Origin: CAVPHV01 sp963704825
Lineage (GTDB): Bacteria > Actinomycetota > Acidimicrobiia > Spongiisociales > UBA5794
Direction of reading: 5' to 3'
Length of the DNA: 64,000 bases
NCBI GenBank assembly: GCA_963704825.1
Contig: CAVPHV010000001.1
Coordinates: 62,001-126,000 of the forward strand
Part shown: positions 34,958 to 43,288 of the stretch, one piece after another
Numbering within the stretch: the first letter of the stretch is position 1
Layout of the letters: every line of letters starts with the position of its first letter
The notes under the pieces: model-generated
The model's database searches: none
What the model saw: only the letters and a program-made list of their open reading frames with translations
Told to the model about the DNA's origin: nothing
Made by a program: the position numbers and the translations under genes

Positions 34958-35422
34958 ATGGTCGACCCAATTCCCGCCGGCCTCGAGGACCGCATCATCC
35001 CGTATCTGATGATCAACGGAGCGTCGGCTGCCATCGACTTCTACAAGGCGGCATTCGACGCTACCGAGAGATATCGTTTGGAGATGCCCGGAGGAGTCAT
35101 CGGCCACGCCGACCTATTGATCAACGGTGCGGTTGTCTATCTGGCGGATGCTCCCGACGACATGGCAGGTGATGCCGCCAACCCCGCGAAGCTCGGGGGA
35201 ACCAGCGTTCTGCTCCACCAGTATGTCGATGAGGTGGATGGCATCGTGGCGCAAGCCGTGGAGGCCGGAGCGACGGTGCTGCGCGAGCCGGCTGATCAGT
35301 TCTACGGGGACCGTTCCGCTGTGATTGTCGATCCCTTCGGTCATCAGTGGTCGCTCCACACCCACATCCGTGACGTCTCCCCGGAGGAAATGACCGCAGC
35401 AATTGATGACATGGGGGCCTAA
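34958..35422 (+). CDS. VOC/glyoxalase superfamily protein (PhnB-like)
   Basis: A 154-residue vicinal-oxygen-chelate protein of the PhnB/YdcF-like type. It starts IIPYLMINGASAAIDFYKAAF, has the middle strand IGHADLLINGAVVYLAD, and ends VIVDPFGHQWSLHTHIRDVSPEEM, the typical final strand of this subfamily. VOC proteins bind a metal between paired beta-alpha units; the substrate here is unknown. GGAGAGGAG sits just upstream of ATG 34958. It stands alone between the PLDc_N pair and a convergent metallo-hydrolase gene. Confidence 0.85.
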   Translation: MVDPIPAGLEDRIIPYLMINGASAAIDFYKAAFDATERYRLEMPGGVIGHADLLINGAVVYLADAPDDMAGDAANPAKLGGTSVLLHQYVDEVDGIVAQAVEAGATVLREPADQFYGDRSAVIVDPFGHQWSLHTHIRDVSPEEMTAAIDDMGA

Positions 35423-35546
35423 GCCCGGGGGGCCGGCTCGACGCTGCGGAGGCGGTGCCGGAGGGGTGGGCCGCCATGGCAGAGCCGGCCCGATCTGAAC
35501 CAGAAGACGGCCGGCAGCTAGATTGCCAACCCGTCTCAACCGGGTT

Positions 35547-36236
35547 TCACAGCTTTGCCGCGTAGGCCTTGAAGGCGGCGCTCGCACCCTTCGGGATCGG
35601 GTCCGCATGACCGAAGCAGGCGACCTCGAATTCGAGCGCGGCCAAAGCGCGTGCCGACTGGTCGATGTCCGGCGTCGGCCGATTGAACCAGCCTCGGTTG
35701 ATCGTCCCACCCTTGTGCAGCACCGCATCGCCGACGAAGAGGATCCCGCCGGCGCGCTCGAGGCGATAGCTGGTGTGGCCCGGGGTGTGGCCCCGGGAAG
35801 CGTAGGCAACCAGGTCCTCGGGCAGCGCTTGCCCTTCTCCGACCTGGATCTGATGGTCTACTGGGGCGGGCTCCGGGTTCGGCATCAGCGCCATCAACGG
35901 CTTGAGGATCTGAAGAGGTGTCCGGTCTAGGACCGGTGGCGTCGGTTCCTTCTCGGCACCCTGCACGGCGGGGGTATCGGCTGCCGAGCAGTAGAGCTCG
36001 GCCCCAGAGTCACGCTTGAGCTGGGCGGCGCTGCCGGCGTGGTCGGCGTGGCTGTGGGTGAGCAGGATGGCGCGAATATCGGAGATGGAGCGACCGATCG
36101 ACTGGATCCCCTCCACGAACACGGACGCCCGTTTCGGCAAGCCGGTATCGATCAGCGTCAGGCCCTCGTCGCCGTCGATGACGAACGCCCGGAAGCCCTT
36201 CTTGACTTGGTAGACCCCGTCCACGACTCGATCCAT
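35547..36236 (-). CDS. MBL-fold metallo-hydrolase
   Basis: A 229-residue metallo-beta-lactamase-fold hydrolase. The di-zinc motif is LLTHSHADHAGSAAQL (HxHxDH), the third ligand region is ASRGHTPGHTSYRL, and the Asp ligand is in ILFVGDAVLHKGG. The N-terminus AFVIDGDEGLTLIDTGLP is typical. Small stand-alone members hydrolyse thioesters, lactones or similar bonds; the substrate here is not predictable. The start ATG is at 36236. It is convergent with the VOC gene upstream in coordinates. Confidence 0.88.
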   Translation of the reverse strand: MDRVVDGVYQVKKGFRAFVIDGDEGLTLIDTGLPKRASVFVEGIQSIGRSISDIRAILLTHSHADHAGSAAQLKRDSGAELYCSAADTPAVQGAEKEPTPPVLDRTPLQILKPLMALMPNPEPAPVDHQIQVGEGQALPEDLVAYASRGHTPGHTSYRLERAGGILFVGDAVLHKGGTINRGWFNRPTPDIDQSARALAALEFEVACFGHADPIPKGASAAFKAYAAKL

Positions 36237-36432
36237 GCTGCCCCTCCGACGTTTCGGCTTCCTTGACGTCAGGGTACCGACCGGACGGGTTTGCTGCTTA
36301 GCACTGTGCCCTTCTGCGCTGAGGTCCGGCTTCGTGCCCAGGCTCCACCGTCGGCGTCACAAGAACCCGCCCATGGGCGGCTGACCGCGTGTACGTTTGG
36401 AAGGACCGTCGTCGCATGAGGAGGGGAACGGT

Positions 36433-37179
36433 ATGGCCGTGTCGTGTGATCGCCGCATCGTAGGGTTGTGGGCCAACGAAGAGCGGTCGAACGCGTGGGT
36501 GTACCTGAGTGGCGCAGGCTGGCGGAAACTCGATGACGCAAACGCCGACGCCTGCACGAACTTGCTCGTCCTCGCCGCGCAGGCCAAGGCGGAGAACGCC
36601 ACAGTCAAAGTCAGCGAGGAATTGCGCGGAGACCGCTGGTACATCACTGAGATCTACGACCTCTCGCCCTCGGCGCCGCCGGCGGCGCAAGAGATCAGTT
36701 TCACAGTGTCCGAGTGCGTCTTTGGATGGACGGCGGCCTTCGTCCAACAAGGCACCAACATCACGGCCCGCATCAAGCTCGAAGCCGACGGCGATGTGTC
36801 GGCCGAACTGCTCGCCGAGGTCAAGAGTCGGTGGAAGCGCGGTATCGAGGACAAATGGAGTTATCGGTTTGGCTGTCCTTCCTGCGCTTTGACTTTCCAG
36901 GTCATCTGGACCGACTCCGATCCCCACAAGGTCGTCCGAGTGAAGAAGGGGTCGGGGCGCAGCAATCTCGGCCTGTGGCATACCAACGACTCCGGCGACG
37001 TTGCATCTCACGAGTACGGGCACCTTCTGGGTCACCCCGACGAATACGCCGAAACCGACGTCTGCCCGAGCCGCAGCCCCGTGAACACCGGAACGGTGAT
37101 GGATGACAATACGGAGGTGGTGCAGCGACTGTGCACACCCTTCTGCGATCGGCTCGGCCAGCCCACGGTCGCGGTCTAG
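36433..37179 (+). CDS. metzincin-like zinc metallopeptidase with N-terminal repeat domain
   Basis: A 248-residue protein without signal peptide. The catalytic motif is HEYGHLLGHPD (His193, Glu194, His197, Gly200, Asp203), matching HExxHxxGxxD as in snapalysin-type metzincins, with a probable Met-turn at TGTVMDDN (Met223). The first 75 residues form a separate domain (LWANEERSN, GWRKLDD, DACTNLLVLAAQAK, ITEIYDL) that reappears as the whole of the small protein at 37724-37942. Six cysteines in the second half include GCPSC and CTPFC. ATG 36433 has GAGGGGAACG upstream. It heads a four-gene cluster on the plus strand. Confidence 0.75.
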   Translation: MAVSCDRRIVGLWANEERSNAWVYLSGAGWRKLDDANADACTNLLVLAAQAKAENATVKVSEELRGDRWYITEIYDLSPSAPPAAQEISFTVSECVFGWTAAFVQQGTNITARIKLEADGDVSAELLAEVKSRWKRGIEDKWSYRFGCPSCALTFQVIWTDSDPHKVVRVKKGSGRSNLGLWHTNDSGDVASHEYGHLLGHPDEYAETDVCPSRSPVNTGTVMDDNTEVVQRLCTPFCDRLGQPTVAV

Positions 37180-37187
37180 GAGCGATC

Positions 37188-37700
37188 ATGAACGACGTAC
37201 AGAAGCAAAGCCCGGAACCCCTCGACCAGTCGGATGTGCTGAAGAGTGCGCTCAACCGAGCAGCCAAGGGAGAGTTCGACGATGATTTGTCGATCTCGCT
37301 CCGCATCTCGGGCGGAGCACCACAGCAGCGCTATCGGTTCACCTTCGAGGCGACCGGAGCAGGCGTGGAAGCTTGCGAGCTCGACTGCCAGGTCAGCGGT
37401 CGTCACGCCTCGAACGACGGCTATGAAGCCGATGCCAAGACCCTGTCGGAGCTGGGACGGAGTCTGGCCAGAAGCGGATTCCTGGATACGGCCATGGAGT
37501 CGCCCCGTTTCCTTCCCGACACGCTCGTCGGCATCATGGAGGTGACGTCCGGTGGCACCACCCACCGCACCTACTTCGCAGCGGACCCCGACCAGGCCGC
37601 CGTGCAAGACGCCACACCACCGGACGCCGTACTCAAGGCTGCCGACGCAGTGTTCCGTGTGGCAGGCGGCATTCTCCACCTGGACAACGTGCGACCGTGA
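37188..37700 (+). CDS. hypothetical protein in the metzincin cassette
   Basis: A 170-residue cytosolic protein beginning at ATG 37188, eight bases after the protease stop, with TAGGAG as ribosome site. It has a beta-rich middle (LSISLRISGGAPQQRYRFTF and VEACELDCQVSG) and a helical DAKTLSELGRSLARSGFLD. The end reads LKAADAVFRVAGGILHLDNV. No family recognised. Its position immediately after the protease would suit an inhibitor, immunity or substrate protein, but that is only context. Confidence 0.65.
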   Translation: MNDVQKQSPEPLDQSDVLKSALNRAAKGEFDDDLSISLRISGGAPQQRYRFTFEATGAGVEACELDCQVSGRHASNDGYEADAKTLSELGRSLARSGFLDTAMESPRFLPDTLVGIMEVTSGGTTHRTYFAADPDQAAVQDATPPDAVLKAADAVFRVAGGILHLDNVRP

Positions 37701-37723
37701 CGAACACGAAAGGCAGATGACAC

Positions 37724-37942
37724 ATGGCTTGGCTCACCGGAAAGAAGGTCGACGCGCTCTGGAGCAACGAGCAGCGATCGAACGTCCACGGTTGGATCGA
37801 CGGAGCGTGGCGCAAGTTCGAGGACGACCACGACGATGCATGCACCAACTTCGCGGTTCTGGCGGCTCACGCCAAGGACGGAAACCGGAACACGGATGTT
37901 CGGGTCGAGGATGGTCGCGTGAAGGAAATGTATGTCTGGTGA
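37724..37942 (+). CDS. small protein equal to the N-terminal domain of the metzincin
   Basis: A 72-residue protein that aligns along its whole length with the first 75 residues of the protease at 36433. Shared positions include LW.NE.RSN, a WRK motif, D.DDACTN or DADACTN, VLAA.AK and a terminal (M/I)YxW or IY. Start ATG 37724; AAAGGCA lies about ten bases upstream. A free-standing copy of a protease's accessory domain suggests a binding or targeting module that both proteins use, or competition between them. No known family. Confidence 0.6.
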   Translation: MAWLTGKKVDALWSNEQRSNVHGWIDGAWRKFEDDHDDACTNFAVLAAHAKDGNRNTDVRVEDGRVKEMYVW

Positions 37943-38270
37943 CGGCGCCGGCCGGCGCCCCGCGGAGCCGATGGCATTCACCGATGCCGAAGTCAAGGAG
38001 CTAGCCGGACGCCGCGCCAAACCGGTCGCCGCGGTCACCCGTCTCAAGCGGGCCGTTCCGGCAAACCCAACCGGCCGCTTGGAGACAGACCACGTCGCCC
38101 CGGCGCGCGTCACACGCAAGGAACTCCCTTCCATGCGGCGGGCGGGTCGGCGTCCCGACAAGATCATGAGTCGGCTGACGCCGAGCGAAGCTCCGGCGGA
38201 ACAGGTCGTCGAGCGCAAAGACCAGCGCCACGCGGTGCCAACCAGGAGACCACCCGCGGTCGACGCCTGA
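37932..38270 (+). CDS. basic, probably disordered protein closing the metzincin cassette
   Basis: A 112-residue Arg/Pro/Ala-rich protein. ATG 37932 lies inside the last codons of the preceding gene (11-base overlap, TATGTCTGGTGA), so coupled translation is plausible. Composition (RRPAEP, LAGRRAKP, MRRAGRRPDK, TRRPP) predicts disorder and positive charge. No domain recognised. The opposite strand is also open here with compositionally poor sequence, so coding status is less certain than for its neighbours. Confidence 0.45.
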   Translation: MSGDGAGRRPAEPMAFTDAEVKELAGRRAKPVAAVTRLKRAVPANPTGRLETDHVAPARVTRKELPSMRRAGRRPDKIMSRLTPSEAPAEQVVERKDQRHAVPTRRPPAVDA

Positions 38271-38280
38271 GGATGTGGGC

Positions 38281-38344
38281 GCCAACGGGTACGAACCTTC
38301 GGCGCTGACGAGGACAACGGGATCTACAAGATCCGCCCGTTGGC
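38281..38344. repeat. nested inverted repeats between convergent genes
   Basis: Outer arms GCCAACGGG (38281-38289) and CCCGTTGGC (38336-38344) pair perfectly; inside, GGATCT (38320-38325) and AGATCC (38329-38334) form a second hairpin with a three-base loop. It lies between the end of the metzincin cassette and the convergent HAD gene, so a bidirectional terminator or small structured RNA is possible. It does not fold as a canonical tRNA. Confidence 0.5.
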
Positions 38345-38352
38345 ACAACGTT

Positions 38353-39000
38353 CTACTGCGGGGTCAGTTGGACGGTGATCGCGCCGAGGGCGCCGTCGTA
38401 CCGCGCGGCTACCTGGGTTAGATCCCTGATTCTTGCGGCCGGCTGCGTCGCCCAAGGTTGCGACCCAACTGCGACGACCTGCGCTCCCGCCGCATCGGCT
38501 GCGGCACCGCCCGACGAGGAGTCCTCGAACACGAGACAGCGGCTTGGGCTAACTCCGAGGTATCGGGCAGCCGTCAGGAAGGGTTCGGGGTCGGGCTTGC
38601 CCCGTGATACGTCCTCCGCGGTGACGATCCGAGACGGAATCGTGATGCCTGCGGCTGTCCACCGTGCAGTGGCGAGGCGAAGACTGGCCGAAGTCACGAT
38701 GGTCCATGAGCCGGCGGGGAGCCGTCCGATCAAGTCGGTTGCCCCTGCCAACGGACGCACGGCGGCGGCGAGTCCAACCTCGAGATCCTCGAGACGCGCA
38801 ACTGCCCGAGCCGCATCCCCGGGTGACAGCAGCTGCTCGAGGGTATCGGTGGCCCGGACCCCTACCAACTCTGAAGCCAGCATGTCGTAGTCGAGTCCAA
38901 ACTCGGCCGTGAGTTGGCGCCAGGCGAGCTCGACCTGTTCGTGTGAGTCGACCATGACTCCGTCGTTGTCGAAGAGAATGGCGTCGACTTGGAGGTTCAC
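38353..39000 (-). CDS. HAD-superfamily sugar-phosphatase/phosphoglucomutase-like hydrolase
   Basis: A 215-residue HAD hydrolase of subfamily IA. Motif I is AILFDNDGVMVDS (nucleophile Asp plus acid/base Asp), motif II TIVTSAS, motif III Lys in SRGKPDPEPFLTAA, and motif IV LVFEDSSSGGAAA. A helical cap domain sits between motifs I and II. This combination fits beta-phosphoglucomutase/DOG phosphatase-type enzymes acting on small sugar phosphates. The ATG at 39000 is the only suitable start. It is convergent with the metzincin cassette. Confidence 0.88.
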   Translation of the reverse strand: MNLQVDAILFDNDGVMVDSHEQVELAWRQLTAEFGLDYDMLASELVGVRATDTLEQLLSPGDAARAVARLEDLEVGLAAAVRPLAGATDLIGRLPAGSWTIVTSASLRLATARWTAAGITIPSRIVTAEDVSRGKPDPEPFLTAARYLGVSPSRCLVFEDSSSGGAAADAAGAQVVAVGSQPWATQPAARIRDLTQVAARYDGALGAITVQLTPQ

Positions 39001-39056
39001 GGGCGCAACCGTACACCGGTTGCCGTGCGTGCGACAGGGCGCTCAGCGGGCTGCGC

Positions 39057-40769
39057 TCAGGGACGGGAAGCGGCGACGTTGGCCGCAGGTTCGCCGGCGG
39101 TGTGCGGGTTGCGCCACACGTCAACGAGAAGTCCACCTGCCAGGAAGGCCAGCAGCAGGGCGACTGCCGCCGTTGCCGGGATGCTGGAATCGGGGTTCCC
39201 GGGTCGGGGCTGGCCCAACTGGAAGAAGAAGTCGACTGCAGGCGTCAGGAGGATGACGGTTGGCGCGGCGACGAGGGCGAAGCGGATGCCGCCAAGCGTG
39301 TTGCTGCTGCCGGGATCCCAGTTGAGCGCAATAGCGGCAGCAAGGGCCGGCAGGGTGAACAAGTAGCTGAAGCCGGGAGCGGCGAACGCCGTCAGAAGAC
39401 CAAGCAAGACCCAGGCCAGAACGAAGCCGAATGGATGAGCCGATCGCTTGTCGGACATGCGACCGCTGAGCCACATTCCCAATGCTGCACCACATCCGAG
39501 CAGGCACAGCAGATAGAGGTAGCCCTCGAAGACGGAAGGTGTTGAACGCAGCGACGTGACGAGGAGCCAGGTCAATGTTGCCCCGAACGTTGCGGCCAGG
39601 GTGACGAAAAGGGCAACACCGGCGCGGCGAGCGAGCGAGCCGGCCGAAATGGCGCCGGCGTGCCGGCCCTTGGCTACGGCGAGAACGAGGAGAGCTGCGG
39701 CCACGACCGCGGCGGCGATCGACCACCCGCTCGCATACTGGATGAAGATGGGGCGGAGTGTGAAGTACACCGAATCACCGGCTTCGGGTGTCGCTGCCAG
39801 GTCGAGGTTTCCGAAGTGGCGAGCGAGGCCAAGAGCGTTCGAACCATGGTGCTGGAGTGAGTTCCAGTTGACGGACTCGATGTTATCGGCAGGAAGGTGG
39901 TAGACGGGAGAGCCACGGAGGTATACGACGTGGACGCCGGGGACACCCGCGTCGTGAAACGGATCGAAGTCCGTGCCCACATCGCCGATGTGCGCAACGG
40001 TTTCGCCGATGAACGAAAACGCGGTGGGGTTGGAAACCGCGGCGGCGAATTGCTGCACCATCCAAGTTTCGGAGCCGCTGGTCTCGACCACCAACGACGG
40101 CCCCGAAGTGCCCAATGCCTCGAGGTTCATCACGAGTGCGATGTCGTCAGCGGCCGGGTTGTCGTTCACAAAGGCCGTGGACCCGTATCGAGGGCCAGGT
40201 TCCTCACCGTCGGTGAACAGGAGGAGCACGTCGTTCTGAAGGGGGGCACCGGCGCGGAGGGCGCGGGCCGTTTCGAGGAGTGCGCCGACCGCAGCGCTGT
40301 TGTCATTGGCGCCCGGAGTGGGCGGGTCAGTGTCGTAGTGGGCAACGAGGGCAATGGCACCGGTGTTGTCCGTTCCGGGGATTCTGGCAACCAGGTTGAT
40401 GACCTCGACGCTGCTGCCGCCACCGCCGAAGTAGTCGGGGGCGGAAACCACCTGAGGTTCCGATTCGAGCCCAAGCGCTCCGAGCTCGGAAAGGAGATAC
40501 TCGCGAACCTCGACGATGGCTTCCGATCCCATCGGGTGTGGAGCGCGGGCGATGGCCTCGACATGATCGAAGGCACGGGCAGCCGAGAAGTCGCCTTCGG
40601 GAGCGTCGGCCGGAACCGCTCCCGGTGGCACGACGGAGTAGAACCCGACGACCACGAACCCAGCCACCACTATCCACGGCACGGCTCGCATACCGAGGGA
40701 GGTTCCAGGCGGCCTTTCCTCACCAGAGTCCGATTTGGTATTCGCCGACGACAGCGGTTGTTCGCCCAC
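39057..40769 (-). CDS. membrane-bound M28-family aminopeptidase
   Basis: About 570 residues: one N-terminal transmembrane helix (WIVVAGFVVVGFYSVV), an external M28 peptidase domain, and six or so C-terminal helices, the arrangement of FXNA/ER metallopeptidase-1-like proteins. Zinc ligands are seen in VAHYDTDPPTPGANDNSAAV (His, bridging Asp), LLFTDGEEPG (Glu pair) and FDPFHDAGVPGVHV. It should remove N-terminal residues from peptides outside the membrane. The start is uncertain: GTG 40769 and ATG 40691 both lack a clear ribosome site; the frame continues to 41000 with non-coding-looking sequence. Confidence 0.82.
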   Translation of the reverse strand: MGEQPLSSANTKSDSGEERPPGTSLGMRAVPWIVVAGFVVVGFYSVVPPGAVPADAPEGDFSAARAFDHVEAIARAPHPMGSEAIVEVREYLLSELGALGLESEPQVVSAPDYFGGGGSSVEVINLVARIPGTDNTGAIALVAHYDTDPPTPGANDNSAAVGALLETARALRAGAPLQNDVLLLFTDGEEPGPRYGSTAFVNDNPAADDIALVMNLEALGTSGPSLVVETSGSETWMVQQFAAAVSNPTAFSFIGETVAHIGDVGTDFDPFHDAGVPGVHVVYLRGSPVYHLPADNIESVNWNSLQHHGSNALGLARHFGNLDLAATPEAGDSVYFTLRPIFIQYASGWSIAAAVVAAALLVLAVAKGRHAGAISAGSLARRAGVALFVTLAATFGATLTWLLVTSLRSTPSVFEGYLYLLCLLGCGAALGMWLSGRMSDKRSAHPFGFVLAWVLLGLLTAFAAPGFSYLFTLPALAAAIALNWDPGSSNTLGGIRFALVAAPTVILLTPAVDFFFQLGQPRPGNPDSSIPATAAVALLLAFLAGGLLVDVWRNPHTAGEPAANVAASRP

Positions 40770-41053
40770 GAGTCGAGTCTGCTTGGGGCGCTGCGCTGCG
40801 GGTAGGGCCTGATGTCCCAGACGGCGCTTGGTCGACCGCTGCCGGTTCAGCCCTACTGTCGGCTGTGAGGGGAAGGGGGTGCTGCGGGTACAGGAGCGCT
40901 GAGCACAGCCGGTCAAGCCCGAGCGAATGCGGCGCCCGTTCGGAGGCCGTCTCCCTCGATGGAATTCCGGCGTGAAGACCGTAGCCCGCAGAGCCGGCAC
41001 TGCAATCTGTAGAGTTCAACCAAGCCCAATCAGCCCAACCACGGAGGGTTCGC

Positions 41054-41425
41054 GTGCACCTCGGGACGTTTTCGGTCAGCCTGGCGGTCAAGGACATGGC
41101 TGCCTCACGGGCCTTCTATGGAGAGCTCGGCTTCGAGATGGTCGCCGGCGACGGCGAGTCGTGGACCATCGTGGCAAATGGAATGAGCGTGATCGGCCTG
41201 TTCCAGGGGATGTTCGACGCCAACATCCTGACGTTCAACCCCGGCTGGGAGGGTCTTGGCGAGCCCGCCGAGTCATTCACCGACGTGCGTGAGCTCCGAG
41301 ACCGTCTGGTAGCGGCAGGGATGGAGTTGAGCTCTGACACAACGGCGGAGACTCCAAGCGGTCCGGCAAGCTTCACGATTGCCGACCCGGATGGCAATGT
41401 GATCCTCTTCGATCAACACGTCTGA
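41054..41425 (+). CDS. VOC/glyoxalase superfamily protein
   Basis: A 123-residue single VOC domain protein. It reads LGTFSVSLAVKDMAASRAFY at the start with a GTG (41054) seven bases after GGAGGG. It continues with SWTIVANGMSVIGLFQGM and finishes TIADPDGNVILFDQH, whose Asp-Pro-Asp-Gly-Asn turn and final strand are family hallmarks. Substrate unknown; many such proteins bind small metabolites or act as antibiotic-binding proteins. The 3' end overlaps a possible small gene on the other strand by 13 bases. It is one of three VOC-type genes within 2.3 kb. Confidence 0.85.
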   Translation: MHLGTFSVSLAVKDMAASRAFYGELGFEMVAGDGESWTIVANGMSVIGLFQGMFDANILTFNPGWEGLGEPAESFTDVRELRDRLVAAGMELSSDTTAETPSGPASFTIADPDGNVILFDQHV

Positions 41426-41673
41426 ACTCCGTCGCAGCGAACTCGGTGACAGGCCGCCTCCCGTGGCGATGCCAATCGATCCGTCTGACCAGGAGACGCC
41501 GCGTGCCGGTTGCGGCGACGGAGCACAATCACGCCGAACCCGGCAACGAGCGTGAGAACGCCGAGAGCCAGGAGGGCGGTGGCCACGAGAATCCTGGAAC
41601 CACATCCGGCGGTGCGATCGGTTGAGCTGACTTGGCCGAGCCTCAAGACGTCCGCGAGTCGGTCGGCGGGCAA
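41413..41673 (-). CDS. possible small single-span membrane protein
   Basis: An 86-codon frame from a TTG at 41673 containing one convincing transmembrane segment (ILVATALLALGVLTLVAGFG) followed by a positive stop-transfer VLRRRNRH. Nothing else is recognisable, no ribosome site is visible, and the ends are polar. It might be a real anchor protein or a chance hydrophobic frame; the N-in/C-in orientation by positive charges would place the tail in the cytoplasm. Confidence 0.3.
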   Translation of the reverse strand: MPADRLADVLRLGQVSSTDRTAGCGSRILVATALLALGVLTLVAGFGVIVLRRRNRHAASPGQTDRLASPREAACHRVRCDGVQTC

Positions 41674-41738
41674 ACCGGCGAGGAGCTGCTCTTGGTACGC
41701 TCGCTGCCTACCCAGGCAAGCGGGAGGAGGGTTTCGCA

Positions 41739-42125
41739 GTGAAGCCGCTGAAGACGACCTTGATACTCAACGGTGTTGTGTTCCTGGTCCGTGCCGGCAC
41801 CAACCTCTTCAAGCCGACGTCGTGGTACGTCGATGCGGACGCTCCGAAGAGTGCGGTGGATGCCGTCCACGTCATTGGGATCGCATACGCCGCGCTGGGA
41901 CTCACCCAGCTCGGGATGTGGGGTGTCTCGGATCGACGGGCAGTGAGAGCGGTCTCCGGCGCATCGTTGGCATTCGCGGCTGGGATGGCGGCCAAGGCGC
42001 TCACCCAAGGCTCGGGACCAACGGACGCATTCCATAGGATGAGATATGCCTCCGCCGCCGAGAACGCAGGGGTGGCCGTGTTGTACGCGCTTCTACTCTC
42101 CCGGGACCGCGCCGCCGGCGACTGA
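41739..42125 (+). CDS. small integral membrane protein, function unknown
   Basis: A 128-residue protein starting at GTG 41739 with GGGAGGAGGG upstream. Four hydrophobic helices are likely: TTLILNGVVFLVRAGTNLF, AVHVIGIAYAALGLTQLGMW, ASLAFAAGMAAKAL and AGVAVLYALLLSRD. The loop between helices 1 and 2 carries FKPTSWYVDADAP. It resembles DoxX-like or DUF4345-type four-helix membrane proteins only in layout. Convergent with a broken VOC gene, overlapping its last 33 bases. Confidence 0.65.
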   Translation: MKPLKTTLILNGVVFLVRAGTNLFKPTSWYVDADAPKSAVDAVHVIGIAYAALGLTQLGMWGVSDRRAVRAVSGASLAFAAGMAAKALTQGSGPTDAFHRMRYASAAENAGVAVLYALLLSRDRAAGD

Positions 42126-42457
42126 GCGGGGCTGTGGAGGCAGCACGACCACATCAACCGGGTACAGCTCCCAAGGCACTCGGGGGGCACCGAGGCCGAC
42201 CAGGCGCTTGATCTCTGCTTCCTGTTCGGCAGTGTTGTCGACGACGAGGTCGAGGTGGACTCTCGGATGCTCCTGGGGTGGTGTGTCCGCCCCCTGCACT
42301 GCCACCCTTGTCCCGTTACCTGACGGGGGAGCGAGGACCGTGAATCCGTCGTCCTCGTCCGGAAGGCGAAATGGTCCGTACCCAGAACCTGCGACCAGAA
42401 CGACACCGCGCGGTCGACATCGGCAGCACCGAGCACGACGGTTCCAAGGCGAATCAC
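42093..42457 (-). pseudogene. frameshifted VOC/glyoxalase gene
   Basis: The N-terminal VOC segment MIRLGTVVLGAADVDRAVSF runs to WSQVLG in one frame. The rest (YGPFRLPDEDDGFTVLAPPS through HPRVHLDLVVDN and LYPVDVVVLPPQP) continues in the next frame. A single missing base near 42383 would join them as VLG-YGPF. The final family strand (DPEGN.F) is also absent. Either the gene is inactive or there is a sequencing indel. A complete two-domain VOC gene follows upstream on the same strand. Confidence 0.75.
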
Positions 42458-42520
42458 GACCTGAGTCCGACACGCCCGGGTGACCGGTGCCAGTGCGAGC
42501 TGCCGCGTAGGGCTCGACCC

Positions 42521-43288
42521 CTAGTTGGCGTACTCCATGATGTTGAAGTTCGCTCCCTGTGGGTCGGCAAACGTGGCAAACTTGCCCATGTCGAGCTTCA
42601 TCGTCGAGACGTAAACCTCGCCACCCATCTCGGCGACCCTCCGCTCGGTGCCGACGCAGTCGGCGACGGTGAAGTACACCGACCAGTACGGCGGCACCTC
42701 GGGGGGCACCTCATCGGGCATCATCATCATGCCCGCCGCCATCTCGTCACCCAGCTTGAAAGTCGTATACGGATTCCCGGCGGCCGACTCGGTGACAGGC
42801 TGCCAGCCGAACAAGTCGCCGTAGAAGCCCTTGACCGCGTCCGGGTCCCGGGTCATCAGCTCTGCCCAACAGACCCGGCCGATCTCCTCGGAGTAGAACT
42901 CTCCCTCGATCTCAGGACCGCCAAAGAGCCCAAACATCGCGCCCGCCGGGTCGGCCACAACGGCGATCCGGGCCTCGGGAATGTCAAACGGCTGCGTGAG
43001 GACGGTGCCGCCGGCGTCGGCCACTCGTGCTGCAGTGGCGTCGACGTCATCTGCGTACACGAACACCGTCCACATGGGCGGGGTCCCAGCCAACTCAGGT
43101 TCCTGCCCCATCATCCCGCCGACCTGGCGGTCGCCAACCACCCCGATGTAGTAGTCCCCCATCGGAGTGGGGGACACCACAACGTCGCTCCACCCCAGGA
43201 GCTCTTGATAAAACTCGGCTGCGGCCTTGACATCGGGTGTCGACAGGTCGATCCAGGTCACTGCGCCGTGGGTCCCAGCATTGATCAT
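42521..43288 (-). CDS. two-domain VOC/glyoxalase superfamily protein
   Basis: A 255-residue protein with two consecutive VOC domains. The first runs from VTWIDLSTPDVKAAAEFYQE to IAVVADPAGAMFGLF. The second runs from VCWAELMTRDPDAVKGFYGD to FATFADPQGANFNIMEY. Both have the FY.x..GW signature (ELLGW, DLFGW). This arrangement occurs in CFP30B/27-kDa antigen-type actinobacterial proteins, whose chemistry is unknown. A methionine run (AAGMMMMPDEVP) lies in the second domain. Start ATG 43288 follows GGAGGTGG. Confidence 0.9.
   Translation of the reverse strand: MINAGTHGAVTWIDLSTPDVKAAAEFYQELLGWSDVVVSPTPMGDYYIGVVGDRQVGGMMGQEPELAGTPPMWTVFVYADDVDATAARVADAGGTVLTQPFDIPEARIAVVADPAGAMFGLFGGPEIEGEFYSEEIGRVCWAELMTRDPDAVKGFYGDLFGWQPVTESAAGNPYTTFKLGDEMAAGMMMMPDEVPPEVPPYWSVYFTVADCVGTERRVAEMGGEVYVSTMKLDMGKFATFADPQGANFNIMEYAN

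Noticed and set aside
37571..38317. 248-codon minus-strand frame opposite the metzincin cassette
   Set aside because: Composition is Ser/Arg/Ala-rich without any domain, no ribosome site, and it lies antisense to three short genes with consistent starts and spacing.
38279..38346. possible tRNA gene
   Set aside because: The outer stem and one inner hairpin resemble tRNA arms, but no anticodon arm, T-loop consensus or CCA-compatible acceptor end can be drawn.
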